From: Scleroderma bovista
Lineage: Eukaryota > Basidiomycota > Agaricomycetes > Boletales > Sclerodermataceae
Assembly: GCA_037178675.1 (NCBI GenBank)
Contig: JAYMGJ010000270.1
Coordinates: forward strand, 62,001-126,000
Length of the DNA stretch: 64,000 bases
Direction: 5' to 3'
Positions within the stretch are counted from its first letter, which is position 1. Every line of letters starts with the position of its first letter. Position numbers and translations under genes: made by a program. The notes under the pieces were generated by a model. It did not search any database, was not told where the DNA came from, and saw only the letters and a list, made by a program, of their open reading frames with translations. This document shows, piece after piece, positions 10,524 through 22,335 of the stretch.

Positions 10524-11120
10524 GTCCTCACAAGCATTCCATAAACTGGAATGCATGGAACTGCCATGCAGGCAATCCAGTTGTACAAAACATGGATTTC
10601 ATGCAATCAGGGAAGCCTTCTGTGTCCATGCCATGAAGGCCTGCACAGTCACTAGGTTAAGCAGATACTAAGAGCAGACTCAACTTGAACGTAGTGGCTG
10701 GAGTGGATGTGACGGCTGAAGTGCCGAAGCGATGATCCAGAGAGGGAGCAGATTGGGATCCGCAGGAGTGCCACATGGGTGCCACAAAGTCCCCGTTTAC
10801 AGGCCACCTTTTGAACATCTGTCCCGCAACTCCAATCAAGTCTCCCTGCTTGAAGAGCTGTACATGGGACATGGAGCTCTAAAAACAGAGAGAATTATGG
10901 CCAACACTCGACGGGGAACGAGCCTGACAAAATAATCCAGAACCAAACACAATTCACCCTGCAGCTCTCACCACACAGCAGAGTGCGCACAATTCACTGG
11001 GAGCGATCGGGGTGATGGTGAGTGCCTGATTGTCTAGTCACTGGACTTTGCTGAGTGCCACAGGGGACTCATAGTACTCATCCTCTGATGTCAACTATGC
11101 TGACAATGTACTCTGTAGGT
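10524..11120. other. No gene seen
   Basis: About 600 bp without a coding frame, RNA gene or repeat that I can recognise. Confidence 0.4.
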
Positions 11121-11139
11121 GTTAGGCACCAGTAGCGAC

Positions 11140-11640
11140 TTTTCGCCCACACATACTGCAGATCAAGCGTCCCACAAAATTGTGGGTCTCATACAACAAG
11201 GTTGTCCATATCATGGACTCATTCACACATCTTATGCTGGGCGGAGACACATGTATGCTGCGAGTAAGGAAAACAGTGAGTACATACATTGTAAGGTATG
11301 TGCAAGAGTGTCTCTCCTGATCTTTGCAACTGTATATCCACCAATTCTGCCATCTCATCACCGTCACCTGTCACCCACTTCACCTTTCCTTGGGACACTC
11401 ACCATCAGCAACTTTCCCTCAGACCAAAAGATACCCCAACCAACATCGGTGGCTGATATCAATGTCACCAATGGTGGTGTTTCCACTCACAAGTCGATCC
11501 AACTCAGTGAAGTCAGGGTACATACCTTTTGACGTAATGTCATCCTTGATTGTTTTCTCTTGGCTCATCCAATCCGTTGCCACTGGCGAAGGATGTACCG
11601 TCGCCCTGCGCTGCTCCATGAACTAGATAGTCAATGAGGG
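11140..11640 (+). repeat. 500-bp dispersed repeat, copy 1
   Basis: Begins TTTTCGCCCACACATACTGC and ends near CACTGGCGAAGGAT. A diverged copy occurs at 27258-27712, where it cuts off a dynamin-like gene. No clear coding capacity. Confidence 0.75.
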
Positions 11641-11689
11641 TGCATGCTGTATGCTGCCTCAGATGGTCGGGGAGTCCTGCATTGTTCTT

Positions 11690-13089
11690 GGTGACAGTGT
11701 CCCATACAACACGGACAGACGAAGCTGACAATTGGCCATGCTACATGGCCAGCTGAGATAGGGCCCAGCTATGGTGCATCCCCATGTCATACAAGTGGGC
11801 TAATGGTAAGGTGTTCCACCATGCCATATTGGTGGCTCATGGAGAGGTTGTCACCAAGCAATATTGGTGGGCTGATACACTGGTACACTAGATCAGGATA
11901 TGGCCTGTGGCAATAGGACATAATGCGGCAAGGGAGCTGCAGCATGCGGCTAGAGGACTATATGCCGCAGGGTAGCCACTACATTCAGGCTGAGGATTGC
12001 AGGGAGCTGCCGCAGCATTTCAGCAAAAAGACAGTAGCAATGCGGCTAACCACAGACGGGAGTCAATAGAAGGGCCTCTGTACCAGTGTCCCATGCTTTG
12101 AATTGGGCTGTGGTGTTGGTGTCCTGTTTCTGTCAATGGGCCAGAGGGATAGTGTGTCCTGTGCTTTGCATTGGGCCATATCTTTGGTGTCCCTTTCTTG
12201 TTGCAGGGCCAGCCATGGAAACAGCATCCCTTGCTTTCCAATGGGCTGCATAGATTGTGTACCTTTGAGAATAGCTAGCCATGATATTGGTGTCCCATGA
12301 CTATGAGTAGGCCCTGGAGCCAGTTTCATCTGTATAGTCCAGGCACATGGCAACAATAGGTACAATGTCCCATAGCATTAGGTGGGCCCTAACAGAGGTG
12401 TTATCCAGCTATATGGGAGGGCCTTGCAGTACACTTCAAAGTGACAGGCTATGAATACGGTGTCCCCAGAGCATTTAGCAAGCCCTCAGTCTGGGGACAA
12501 CTAGCTAGATGGGAAGGCCAGCTGATATGCTTCCCCTTCAGTATGATCGGCCATACATTTGGTGTCCCATTATATACAGCAGGCCCTTTGAACTATATCC
12601 CTTGTATAAGTGTAGGGCCGGGCATCAGGTCTTCTCTAAAGTAACGCTAAGCCAGGGTGCGGCACAACTCAATCGGCACTACATGACATTGGCAGAACAC
12701 ATTATTGGCAGAACACACAGTCAGCAGAACACAACAGTTGGCAGAATACAACAGTTGGCAGAATACACAGTTGGCAGAACACACTATCGGCAGAACACAC
12801 TATCGGCAAAATACAACTGTCGGCAAAACTGTTGGCAGAACACAACTGTCAGCAGAACACACAGTCGGCAGAACACAACAGTGGCACAACATGTTATTGG
12901 CAATCTACCATTGGCATAATGAATTGCAGCATTACACGAATGACACAACATAAATACTAGTAATGGCCGGGCAGCTATCGCCGGGTGTGGCAATACCTTG
13001 CTGAGAATCACAAACACGCTGTGCTGGAGTAATAGCCGTGTGGCTTGCATGTGCAGCAATTCAGGAATGATTGTGCTGAGTGTTATAAT
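11690..13089 (+). repeat. Segmental repeat block, copy 1
   Basis: About 1.4 kb repeated in the same orientation at 56010-57500. In order it holds a CCCATACAACAC...GACAGACGAAG start, GCGGC-rich sequence, the ggtgtccc/aggccct repeat (12080-12655), a 17-bp NGGCA array (12660-12905) and a unique tail. The array internals differ between the copies while the flanks align, so the satellite has expanded separately. Confidence 0.75.
12660..12905 (+). repeat. 17-bp NGGCA array (TTGGCAGAACACAACAG type)
   Basis: Roughly a dozen 17-bp units of the form (T/C)GGCAGAAYACAACWGT. Same anchor and period as the arrays at 1.3-3.2 kb and 56.9 kb but a different unit body. Confidence 0.85.
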
Positions 13090-13620
13090 TCTGGCAGCAT
13101 GATTGATGCTAGATTAGTTCACTCTGTTGTGTAGTGGTGTGTCAGGATGCTTCCAGCAACGTGTGCAATGATGATAGTGCTGAATTGTTCATTGTGCTGC
13201 AGTGTTGACTCTGCCATAATGTTGACTGTGCCGGAGGGTTGATTGTGCTGCAATGTTGACTCTGCCGCAATGTTGAGCACACTGAGTGGCACCACATCCC
13301 ATTGGCACAACACACATTCAGATAGTATCTACTACAAACTACTTCCAACAAATTTGGACTACATACCATCAGAATTACATTTTAGTACAACAGACAATCA
13401 TATCAGGAAGCTAATTATTCAATGTTTCACCAGTGCATTGCGGACATTATCTGGCGTCACCCAATCAAGAGGCTGTGGCACCCTCAACCAATGGTGAATA
13501 TTATCCCTCATATAATACACCAAACAGCACCTCGCTCCATGAACCTCATTGATGCTGTGCTGAAAGAGCCGGCTGGAAAATGCAACGACAGTGCTGGGAT
13601 TGTACAATACCTGAATCCCA
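13090..13620 (+). repeat. Direct repeat of 2990-3553 region
   Basis: This segment repeats 2990-3553 in the same orientation: the GCAGCATGATTGATGCTAGA block, a short NGGCA array (about 13150-13300) and the 3' end of a TET/JBP-like gene. Fragment 2 (next entry) extends 200 bp further upstream. Confidence 0.8.
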
Positions 13621-13821
13621 AGACTGGGAATGTGCAGTGCACAATCATCATAATTACCAACACTGACTAGCATGTCATACCAATCTGCTCAAGAGTGTGG
13701 GTCCCTGTGGAGGGGGGTGCTTCGATTGACAATTAGCGAGATATTTGTGAAGACAGTGGACCAATTTTCAAGTGCCGCCAGCATTCCGGGATCATGGCCG
13801 GTTGCCCAGTCAGTCAAGCGT
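13419..13821 (-). pseudogene. TET/JBP-like dioxygenase, catalytic fragment 2
   Basis: The longest of three related fragments, about 133 residues of a double-stranded beta-helix 2-oxoglutarate/Fe(II) dioxygenase. Reading on the minus strand: WSTVFTNISLIVNRST, then the iron-binding HxD as PLHRDPHS (HRD at 13701-13709), then WYDMLVSVGNY, LHIPSLGIQV, PSTVVAFSS, the distal His in LFQHS, and the 2-oxoglutarate Arg candidate in YYMRDN. TET/JBP enzymes oxidise 5-methylcytosine or thymine in DNA; expansions linked to KDZ transposons are known in basidiomycetes. A TGA at 13689-13691 (probably from CGA) interrupts it, and the 5' part is cut off by the repeat starting at 13822. Confidence 0.7.
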
Positions 13822-16116
13822 TGTCACGCACCAAATGTGTTTGGTACTGTGGACATGGAGAAAGTTAGCCGATGAAATTAATGCGAAGAACGCACCCAAG
13901 ATCTGTTGAAAGATTGTCCCGACTTGAGGGATACAGACAGCCCTCACTATCCATATCACGCAAAGTCAAGACTATCTTTATGCGAAGAATGAATACAAGC
14001 TTGTTGTAGCCATCTATTGCATGAGAATGACTATCCTGATGCGAGAGATGAATGCCAACGCTGACAGTCATCTATCGCATGAGAACTGCCAAGAAGCAGA
14101 AGAATCCGAGGATTGATGATCATTTCAGTATGAGAGAGGAATGCAACCTACTGCAGTCCAACTCCCATACCAGAACAACCAAAGAAGCAGAAGAAACAAT
14201 AGAGAAACAAAGGAGAAAAGGAAGAATCATTTTTAGCGCCCAAATGTCAAATTTAGGTGCCCAGTGCCAGCATTCCGATATTTTGAATAGCTCCGCCATT
14301 TTTGAAGCTATCAATCATGTGACTATACCATCATGGAGCCTAGACCGTGGTCTATCTGCCTGTCAAGTTCCGACATAAATCTGTTTATTTCCCACGGAGA
14401 TATTCCACCCGCAATCCAGACACCCGCTTCATCACTCACTATGGAGTCTGCATTTTCTCTGGAACGTTTCTCCGCTATTGCAGCAGACCTCAACTATGTC
14501 CTGCTCTTGGGACAGCCTCTCCCTGAGCTCCTGTGTACTGTCTGGTACATATCTTCCCAGCCTGCTCCCTCAGTCCCTCTCGTTCTTGGTCAGCGCGTTC
14601 TCCTCGTCAGTCCTGTGTTGCGCACATACTTTGGTCGTCTCAAGTCTATTGTTAGACTTGAAAATTCATACCTGGTCATCTCTGTGTCTCCTGAGTCCTC
14701 TGCATATGGTCCTTTCATCCCAGAGTCCTGTCACATCCATCTCCCTCTATCATTCATCTCACTTCCCTGGACACATTGAATCCGCTATTCATGTTTCACT
14801 TCCCTGCTATCCCGCAACAAACACGAATGAAACAGTGCTCTAGAACCCTTCTTAGGAGCCCCAATAGAGTACAGAACCTTTCCCTTACTACTCAAGGGAA
14901 GACTGCACTTTGGGAGCACCAAATTTCGCATTTTTGCTCTACAGAAGCTCAATCCCAGGGATTTGTGACACTCTGTGACCAGCTGTGACTCTACTTGTCA
15001 TTCCAGGCCCCCTGACACTGCTCTTCTGGTCGGATCAATTCTTTTATTATCCCCCAGCCACTCCCATCAGTGGCACTGCTTCAGAAGCTCATCTCCAGAT
15101 CTAAAGTTCAATCAATCACAGGTTGTGCTTCCCTTCTGTCTGAGTCACACAGAGTCACTCTGGCTCACTCTGACTCACTCTGCTGCGCATTATTCAACCC
15201 CTCTTGGCATTACTAATCCCCATTACTCCCCTTACCAATCACTTACCAATCATCCTTCAAATCATGCTTATCATGCTGCTTATCAATTCATGACTCATGC
15301 CCCTATGATTCATATGCATTATGTCATCGCATATGCTCATTTAGCTTCGATCTACTCATCCCATGCTTTCCCCCCCTCTCTTTTGGGCCCTATGCAATGA
15401 TTTTTCCATATTCTTGATTATGCACCCCTTTTTACCTATGTTTTTGCTCTTTCCCTTGGCTCAGCAGCTTGTTCAGGCTCTCCCCATCGATGACTCAGCC
15501 TGATTACACTGCTTATCAATCGCTTACCAATTTCTTACCAATCTCTTACCAAGCACTTAGTCATTTGTGCTTACAGGGCCACAGCCCCTCTTGTATATAA
15601 ACCAGCAGCCAAAGGCTGCAAGGAAGTGTCTGCTTCCCCCTCAATAAAGCGACCACATTCACTCTCCCTCACTGTCTATAAGCTCTATCTTTGTCTTTGG
15701 ACTTGTAGGTCACTCAGTGCTGGCCTAAAGCTCCTATATTGTTGTTTATCAGATATATCTTGTATCTGATCATTTCTCTAGGCTCAAGCGCAGTCTAGCA
15801 TCTCTGTCCACTCCATCCCATCACTGGCATCGCATTCTTGAAGCAGGAACTGTTCCCTTGCTTCCCTGTTGCTCCATCACTGCTGTTACACCCCTGTCAT
15901 CAATCTATCATTGCTCTTCAATCCCAGGACTCTTCCTAACCACTGTGGTAGGCTGAAGAGGAGTCAATACCATCCCCAGTCGCATATCATCCCCATCAGA
16001 AGCCCTTCCCTTCCCTCCTGCATCCTGCCTGAAGGTGTGCAGCACATCCCCCTGAGGAGATTAAATACCAGATACACAAAGGAAGACCACCACTCACATA
16101 TTGCTGTCATTTGGGC
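13822..16116 (+). mobile_element. 2.3-kb LTR-like repeat (LTR-C), copy 1
   Basis: Repeated with high identity at 40882-43179. It starts TGTCACGCACCAAA, has a TATATAA core at 15594-15600 and an AATAAA signal at 15643-15648, an arrangement expected of an LTR. No recognisable gag or pol. The right shared end reads CTGTCATTTGG, not the CA end expected, and I find no target duplication, so the class is uncertain. Frames in it (for example 14333-14779) are conserved between copies but match no family I know. It interrupts a TET/JBP fragment on its left and Plavaka on its right. Confidence 0.65.
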
Positions 16117-17680
16117 TGCGATGTCGTCGACAGAAGATATCGAGCCAGTTCGTCTGAGCTCGGCAAAGATCTGCTGTGTGCGCTCGTATAAGTAGCGCAT
16201 TTGACGAGCCTGATAGGGATCACGGTAGAGCGCCTGGAGCTGTGGACCTAGAGGAATCGTAGTGAATCGTTTAGCGGGTACCTTGCTCCGGCCGTTGGTA
16301 AACTGTAAACGCTCCTGATTCCAGCAGGAAGCTCCACACAGTGGACACACCTCTTCATCAGAATAGGGACCTGTAAATGCCAGACAGCTGTTAGGACACA
16401 TATCATGCTGAACCTTCTCGACACCAGTCATTGCTTCAATGAGATTCTCCACCTTGTGAAAGGAAAGGAGGTCCTCGATACCCGGTGCACCTGCGAAGTT
16501 CCGAGCAGTGGAACGGCAGATCTTCTCGTAGGCATCCTCGGAAGAATGTTCTGTGGCGAGATATGTCGAGATGCTATGGCGATGACCAGCACTATCGATG
16601 AAGAGAGGCTGGCGAGGGGGGTCCCGAAGACGCTGCAAAGCCTGCGGACTAAGCTTTGCGACCGGATCTTCTAAGGTAGCAGTTGAAAGAGCAAAAACGA
16701 ATGCTACAGTCTCCTTCAGCTTGGGAATAACAACACATTCGCGGAGGTGTTGTATGTTAATCTGGGGGCGGGTGCGTCGTTGGTATGTGATGCGGTGGTT
16801 TTCTGGTGGGGGGGGTAGGGGCGGTGCATCGTGCTCCTCTGTGGGTGGCAACACGTCGTGCTCGTTTGGTGGAGGTGGTGGAGGTACGTTGTGTTCATCT
16901 GGGGGCGGCAGTACATTGTGTTCCTCTGGTGGAGGTGGAGGTGGAGGTACACCATGCTCCTCTAGGGGTGGCGATGTGTTGTGCTCGTCTGGTGGAGGTA
17001 CATCGTCCTGCTCTGGGGGTGGTGACGCGTTGTGCTTGTCTGGTGGAGGTACATTGTGCTCCTCTGAGGGCGGTGCGTCGTGATCTTCTGGTGGTGGTGG
17101 AGCACCGTGCTCTTCTGGCAGCACAGAGTAAGGAGGCAAAAATAGACAAGAAAATAAACTCACGATTATCAAAATGGGACGGATCATCGTCATCCTGTCG
17201 CACTGTCCGAGACTGCGAAGGATCGGACGCCTGAGGACAGAACTGTTGTCAGTACACCACAGAAATCCCTGAATGTAGAATACTCACCTGGTCACCAGAA
17301 TTTGAGGGACCAGCTTCCGAGTTGATGGGCTGCTGCACGCACACATGCACACACTTCCGTTGACCCACATATTCGTTGGGATTGTGGTTTTCCCTGGCCT
17401 GCTTGGCAAGTCCTCGGCGTGCCTCAGCCCTCCGAACGCTGGGGGGCACCGAGTAGTCGCAATCTGGTATCGATGAAGGTTTGGTGAGAGGTGGGGGGCT
17501 TGCTATTCGGTCTCCCAATAACCTCGCAGTTCGTATATGTTGATGCTCTTCTTCCGTGCATGCGCTGGCAAGATGTTGGTACCAGGCTGTATGAGAGATC
17601 CTGTGAGGCTGCCCAGACCCGTACTTGAGACAGACACAGTTATACTGGCGTCTAGCAGGCTCGGGATCTGGGGAGGCCAT
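16117..17680 (-). pseudogene. Plavaka (CACTA-like) transposase, N-terminal part
   Basis: N-terminal half of a Plavaka-type DNA transposase. Exon 1 starts at ATG 17680 and encodes an N-terminal cysteine motif (YNCVCLKYGSGQPHRISHT, then WYQHLASAC) typical of these proteins. A small exon follows (about 17174-17235), then the long exon from about 17115. That exon opens with a dozen (E/D)EHNxxPPPP repeats (to about 16805) and then the conserved DMCPNSCLAFTGPYSDEEVC...CGASCW zinc motif and FTTIPLGPQLQALYRDP segment. The catalytic domain is missing because LTR-C begins at 16116. Introns are about 50 bp GT-AG. Confidence 0.75.
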
Positions 17681-18170
17681 GTTAGTGGGTAACCGGTAAC
17701 CTACCTTTGACACGGCAAAGGTAGCAAAGGTCTGCAAAGTGTTACATTGCTTGCATAGGCACGACACATACGAAGCAATGTAATGCTTTGCAGCCCCAAC
17801 GTCGACATCAAGCGGACGCGCAGATTGCGCTGAAAAGATAACAATGTGTTTGGGTGGCTGCTCCCTCAGATGAGGTGCATTCGACCCAGGGACTTCTGGA
17901 GGTCTGGCAAGGCTCCCAAGGACTAAGGAGACTAAGAAACTAGAGAGTGGAAGGGTGGTTCAGTCACTCCAAGACTGAGCTCAAAGATATACACTGAAGA
18001 GAAGGATATTTCTTAGTAAGCTAAGTACAAGCCTACATAGCTAAGGTAAGAGTCCAGTATCAATACTACCAATTCTACACCTAGAGACAGGACTGTCTCT
18101 ACAGCGCATACGAAGGTAAAGCAAAACGTTACATTTGAGATTTTGTAACATTTGACACTATCTAGGCATA
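17681..18170 (-). promoter_or_regulatory. Probable Plavaka subterminal region
   Basis: Several copies of GCAAAGYRTTACATT-like motifs in both orientations (17725-17790 and 18120-18155) flank the Plavaka start, as expected of subterminal transposase-binding repeats in CACTA-type elements. The 273-bp LTR-B element sits between them. The terminal inverted repeat itself is not resolved. Confidence 0.4.
17831..18103 (+). mobile_element. LTR-B element copy 1 (273 bp)
   Basis: TGAAAAGATAACAATGTG ... GTCTCTACA, flanked by GCGC on both sides (17827-17830 and 18104-18107). Ends TG...CA. Near the right end is a perfect hairpin GAGACAG GA CTGTCTC. Homologous copies at 47667-47941 and 50497-50772 have other 4-bp duplications. 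Probably a solo LTR or small non-autonomous retroelement; no coding capacity. Orientation is assigned arbitrarily. Confidence 0.8.
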
Positions 18171-19148
18171 TGCTTAATAAGGAAATTCACATCACGACCC
18201 GTGGCGTCACACCAGGTGATGTCCACTTCTCACTGGGCTTCAACTTCCAACCCAGTATTTAGCCTGATGAGTGCATTGCGAGTACTGCTTACATAACATA
18301 TGAAGTGAGCCACATAGTCCTGATCCTGCTTTCAGGTGACAACACTGATTCAGATACCACCGGAGTACAAGCACCTTTCAGCTACCTGTCTTTGCTATCG
18401 CTGAGTTATGTTCCTGCCCAGTATGCAATCTAATTGCCCCCACAGTGGGCACTCACCAACATCAACCCTTCTACTACTGACGGCACCTGTGGGAGGCAGT
18501 AGATATGTTCACCTTGACATAATACATGCTCGCCCGCTTAGTGATCTGCATAGGTGAACCTGTGGGTGTCCAGATGCCAACCCACACCTGCACCCGCCAA
18601 TGGCCCACACTTTCCGTTTTTGTTTGTTTGTTGTTATTTTGTTTCACAAACTAATAGTTAACTAGTACCCTCCTGCCGCTCTCCCTGTGCCTGCAAGGGC
18701 CGCCAATGAAGCAACACAAATGGCCAGTGCCATTGCAGTACCACGACAACAATGACCTGGCGAAATGATGGTACAATGACGGCAGCGGCAATGAAGCATG
18801 ATGACCACGACAGCGACGACGGTGATGAGGCATGACCACAGCCATGGCCACAATGGCATGACAGCAATGACGACGCATGACAAGCAATGACAATGAGGCG
18901 TGACTGCTCTGTGCTGGATATGATAGTCAATGACCAGACAGTGACGATGGACGATGGCGAAGGACAACAGATGTCCACGGTGGGCCTATGGCCGTGCCGA
19001 TCGATGGCAGTGATGTGATGCGGTTGAGGACGTGTGGGTGACCAATGTTGTTACGCCTGGGGTGCATAGGTATAACCCTTTCAGAGGCTACTATGTGTAT
19101 CCGAGACCACATGAATACATTGGACCATGTCCTCTTGATAGTTAGCTA
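18171..19148. other. No intact gene; decayed or low-complexity
   Basis: 18187-18480 reads semi-open in one plus frame (HITTRGVTPGDVHFSLGF, later stops at about 18262 and 18431), which may be a decayed coding remnant of unknown type. 18660-19000 is TGACGA/ATGACC-rich low-complexity sequence. Nothing firm. Confidence 0.3.
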
Positions 19149-19376
19149 CGTGACTGAAAATCAGTGCCAGCGTTGATGAAAATCAGCGCTAAAATCAGTG
19201 CCATTCAATGCTGAAAAGTAGTGCCAATGGCACTGATTATTAGTAGCAAAAATGATCCAATCAGTGCCACTGTTTGGCACTGATTTTGAGTACGTGGTAC
19301 TGATATCTAGCGCTTTGACACTGATATCCAGCACATATGGCACTGATTTTCAGTGCGTTTACTTCCCACAGTGAAT
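19149..19376. repeat. Palindromic MITE-like element
   Basis: Short element made largely of GTGACTGAAAATCAGTGCC and its reverse complement GGCACTGATTTTCAGTGC, ending TTTACTTCCCACAGTG. The same end occurs at 10508-10523. No coding capacity; a miniature inverted-repeat element is the best reading. Confidence 0.55.
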
Positions 19377-19399
19377 GCTTCGTGGACGTGGTATGTAAA

Positions 19400-20860
19400 T
19401 CATTCGTGACTGGGACATGGCATCGATCCTAATGCAACGGACTGCAGCTTACTGTCACGACTGCGTGACGCCTCGTGACTCCGCAAGGCCTCTAGTCTGT
19501 TGTAAACTAAAGTCCAATCATAATTGCACACCTCCGACACTACGTATCCATCTCCGCTCCGACAATTGATGCTCCATCTCCTTTTAGTATATAGTTCCGC
19601 GTCTACGCCTCTGGTTATTGTATGCCTCTGTTCCGTTTCTGTTCCTGTTCCCTTTGTTCCCATTTTAGATTAGATAACGATTACTAATAGCTGTGATCCG
19701 TTAACCTTTTGATCTGTTACGCTTATCACTGACCTCCGTTCCATGTATGTTACTCATCCATTTGTCATCCACAGACTCTTACCTACATCTCCGCTATGTT
19801 TCTCTCCGCTTCTCGGTTACTGTACATTCCCGATGTAAAGTATAAGTACTCCGCACACTGAGGGAATTGTCCCTCAGTTCGAATATCAGATTGAATACCT
19901 CCCGCGAACTCTCCTCTGTCCCCTCTGCCTTCTGGCAAACCCGACCTTCGTCGGACCTCCGTCTCTCCATTCCTTAGTCCTCCGAAATACGAGGACGCAG
20001 GTATCGCAAGGGCGCAGCACATACGCTGAAGCCAAGTCCTCAAACACTTCCGCATCTCCTCCGCCTGTCGTCGACGACCCTTCATACTTATCTCTGCTCT
20101 CGTCGGAGTTCGTCAGAGGAAACGATTCTGACACTTACAGGAAATCCCTTGATCTCTTGGTCACCACAAACCTCCATGTGTGCGTCAGTGTGGACAGAGG
20201 CCATCTAGTTTCTTGCCGTACACCTCCTCAACAAATAGGCACGGGTGAGATTGTTTCTTGAATCAATGAACCTGTTGTCTTGTCCTGGAAAGGTGTCTCT
20301 TTTTGTTGCTGTGAATGCCTAAGGATGATTGGTAGCAGGAACACCTGAGGCGAACAGAGGACCATCGGTTGCTAATGGATTTCTCAAAGTACTCACCACC
20401 ATATCATTCCCTGATCAGCGTTGTCATTCTCTTCACTTCCCGCTTTGCAATTTGCATACGAGTCAGCCGCTGGCGAAGATGAACTACCCTTGGTGTGATG
20501 CCCGTTCTTGTGACGTTGTCATCGCGCTTGGTAAAATGAGGAACTCGTCCGAGTAATTGGAACATAGTACATCCAAGAATTAACCACATAGCAGTACTAA
20601 TACGAGTGTCAGAGCTATGCAACTGCAAATCATAAAAAGATAAGCCCATATAGATTGAAAGAGCCTAGCAGCATCGGAAACGCACAAGCTCGCAAATGAA
20701 GAGGGTTGAATGACAATGCATCTTCTCGTCCTCACCTGCATGGGATCGGGTGAACTTGTCAACAAAATATGGCGTGGGATTCGATATTGCTAGGAGATGT
20801 GTAGCTCCCTGAAACGGCAAGTCAAAGATGGCCAATCTAGAGACACCGTTACATGATAGA
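19400..20860 (-). other. Possible decayed gene remnants
   Basis: Several short minus-strand open segments with balanced composition, for example 19886-20134 (SESFPLTNSDESRDKYEG ...) and 20404-20765 (a hydrophobic stretch SCIALTLVLVLLCG then basic residues). They could be exons of an unrecognised gene, but I cannot join them with convincing splice sites and recognise no family. Confidence 0.2.
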
Positions 20861-21119
20861 TGTGTTGTAAATTAACCAGCACATGTTACTAGGTACTTAG
20901 GCGCGTGACTGTGCAGCTTACATAAGCCTTCCTAACGCACATACACAGTAGTATTTTCCTATTAGTCCCTCAGTAGCTTGAACATCTACTGAGGGTAAGT
21001 AGTCCATTACACACTCATTTCTACACATACTCACTTGTAGTAGTTACTACAGGTACTACTCTAATGCAGTAGCTTGACCATCTACTGAGGTTACTACAGG
21101 GTTACCAACATCCTTTCTA

Positions 21120-21431
21120 CAGCTTCTGTCCTACAGGTCCACTGCAGCAACCCCCAACACACTTTTTCCAAGAAGATGAAGGAACTTCAATTCGAGCCAA
21201 GTGTGACAGAGCACAACAGTGGGATTCAAAAAGAAGCACGAGGAAAACTACTGTACACAAAGCAAGATATAAGTACAAAATACCATTGATCACTTGTTGG
21301 CTTGATCGTGGGGCGACGTGTAAGCCATTAACAATCCAGGAAGGGTGCACGAGCCAGTGGGTCAACAGAGGTCATCGGAAAGATGCAGACCAAAATGCAA
21401 GACAACAGACGACGCTCACGATACTCTTACA
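21120..21431 (-). repeat. Gypsy-2 3' LTR (left end unresolved)
   Basis: On the minus strand the LTR starts TGTAAGAGTATCGTGAGCG at 21431, right after a polypurine tract (GAAGGGGGGAA, 21432-21442). It contains a TATATC promoter-like core near 21270. The other end is not located; tandem CAGTAGCTTGA-CATCTACTGAGG copies at 20980-21095 may be within it. Confidence 0.55.
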
Positions 21432-21599
21432 TTCCCCCCTTCAAAGTTTGTCGTCATAACTTTTCACTTCTTCGGCTCCTTTTCCGTGTCCTTCCCTTTA
21501 TCCACTTCAACTGATGGCTCTGTTTCTGCATCAATTTCTCCTTCCGCATCTTCTTCGGCACTCACACTCATTGGTTCATTCAACATCTCGAGATCTTTG

Positions 21600-22335
21600 T
21601 CAGTTAGAATGGGCTGATCGAGGACAGAGGATTGGGGGATCATAGGAGGTAAGGCGGACAGAAAAGGAGCTGGGACCCGCTACTGGAGTAGGGGTGGAAG
21701 AAGATTGGCAGGGTCCTGTTAAAATTCCTGATACAGTCGGAGTGACCGCAATGGGAGTCGGAAATGCATCCATTGATGTACCTCTAGCAGGGGTTTGGGC
21801 TTCGAAGAGGGTTGGAAGACAGTGGGTCCTGTCAGTGATGGGTCCTCGCGCCAGATTATGAGCGGCACGTTTCGCCTTACGAGTTTGGAACCCTCTGGTC
21901 ATGGACGCATGTTGCTTGGTGACACGAGCACCTGACTCCCATAACAAATCGGTTAGAATAGCTTGTTGATTCTCCGTAAGTCGTCCTTCTCCTGGACCGC
22001 CAAATCTGGTTGGTTGTTCCTCCGAGACAGGGCGACGAGTGCCCAAATATTCTCTGGCATCTGGGGGCATCATATTCTCATTAAGTGCAGGGAAACCTGG
22101 GTCCGCAAACCGTGCGGTGGAGTTCGGATGGTCTAATTCATAAGCACGGCAGAACTCCAAGTAACCATATGGCATGAGAGTATGAAGGTGTTGACGAAGA
22201 GCATCGTCGTATTCGAAGAAAGACCGGACCTGCTCCCAGTGCATACTGTAGATTTCGACGCCATTCAGACGTGATACGTGGATGATGAACCATAATGTCC
22301 CAGCGGGACGGATATGAGGGTCAGGAAGTGGGTTC
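21600..22335 (-). CDS. Gypsy-2 ORF downstream of integrase, unknown
   Basis: About 245 codons from ATG 22335 (MNPLPDPHIRPAG) to a stop at 21600, between the chromodomain-like segment and the LTR of Gypsy-2. No domain recognised; the N-terminal half has an aromatic-rich globular look (WFIIHVSRLNGVEIYSMHW) and the C-terminus is Pro/Ser/Thr-rich. The frame is open further upstream to 22508. It may be an accessory protein of the element. Confidence 0.45.

Noticed and set aside
15594..15648. Host promoter and short gene
   Set aside because: The TATA and AATAAA lie within a repeat present twice and are only 45 bp apart, as in LTRs.
16598..17083. Gly/Ser/Cys-rich plus-strand frame
   Set aside because: Antisense shadow of the proline-histidine repeat in the Plavaka gene.
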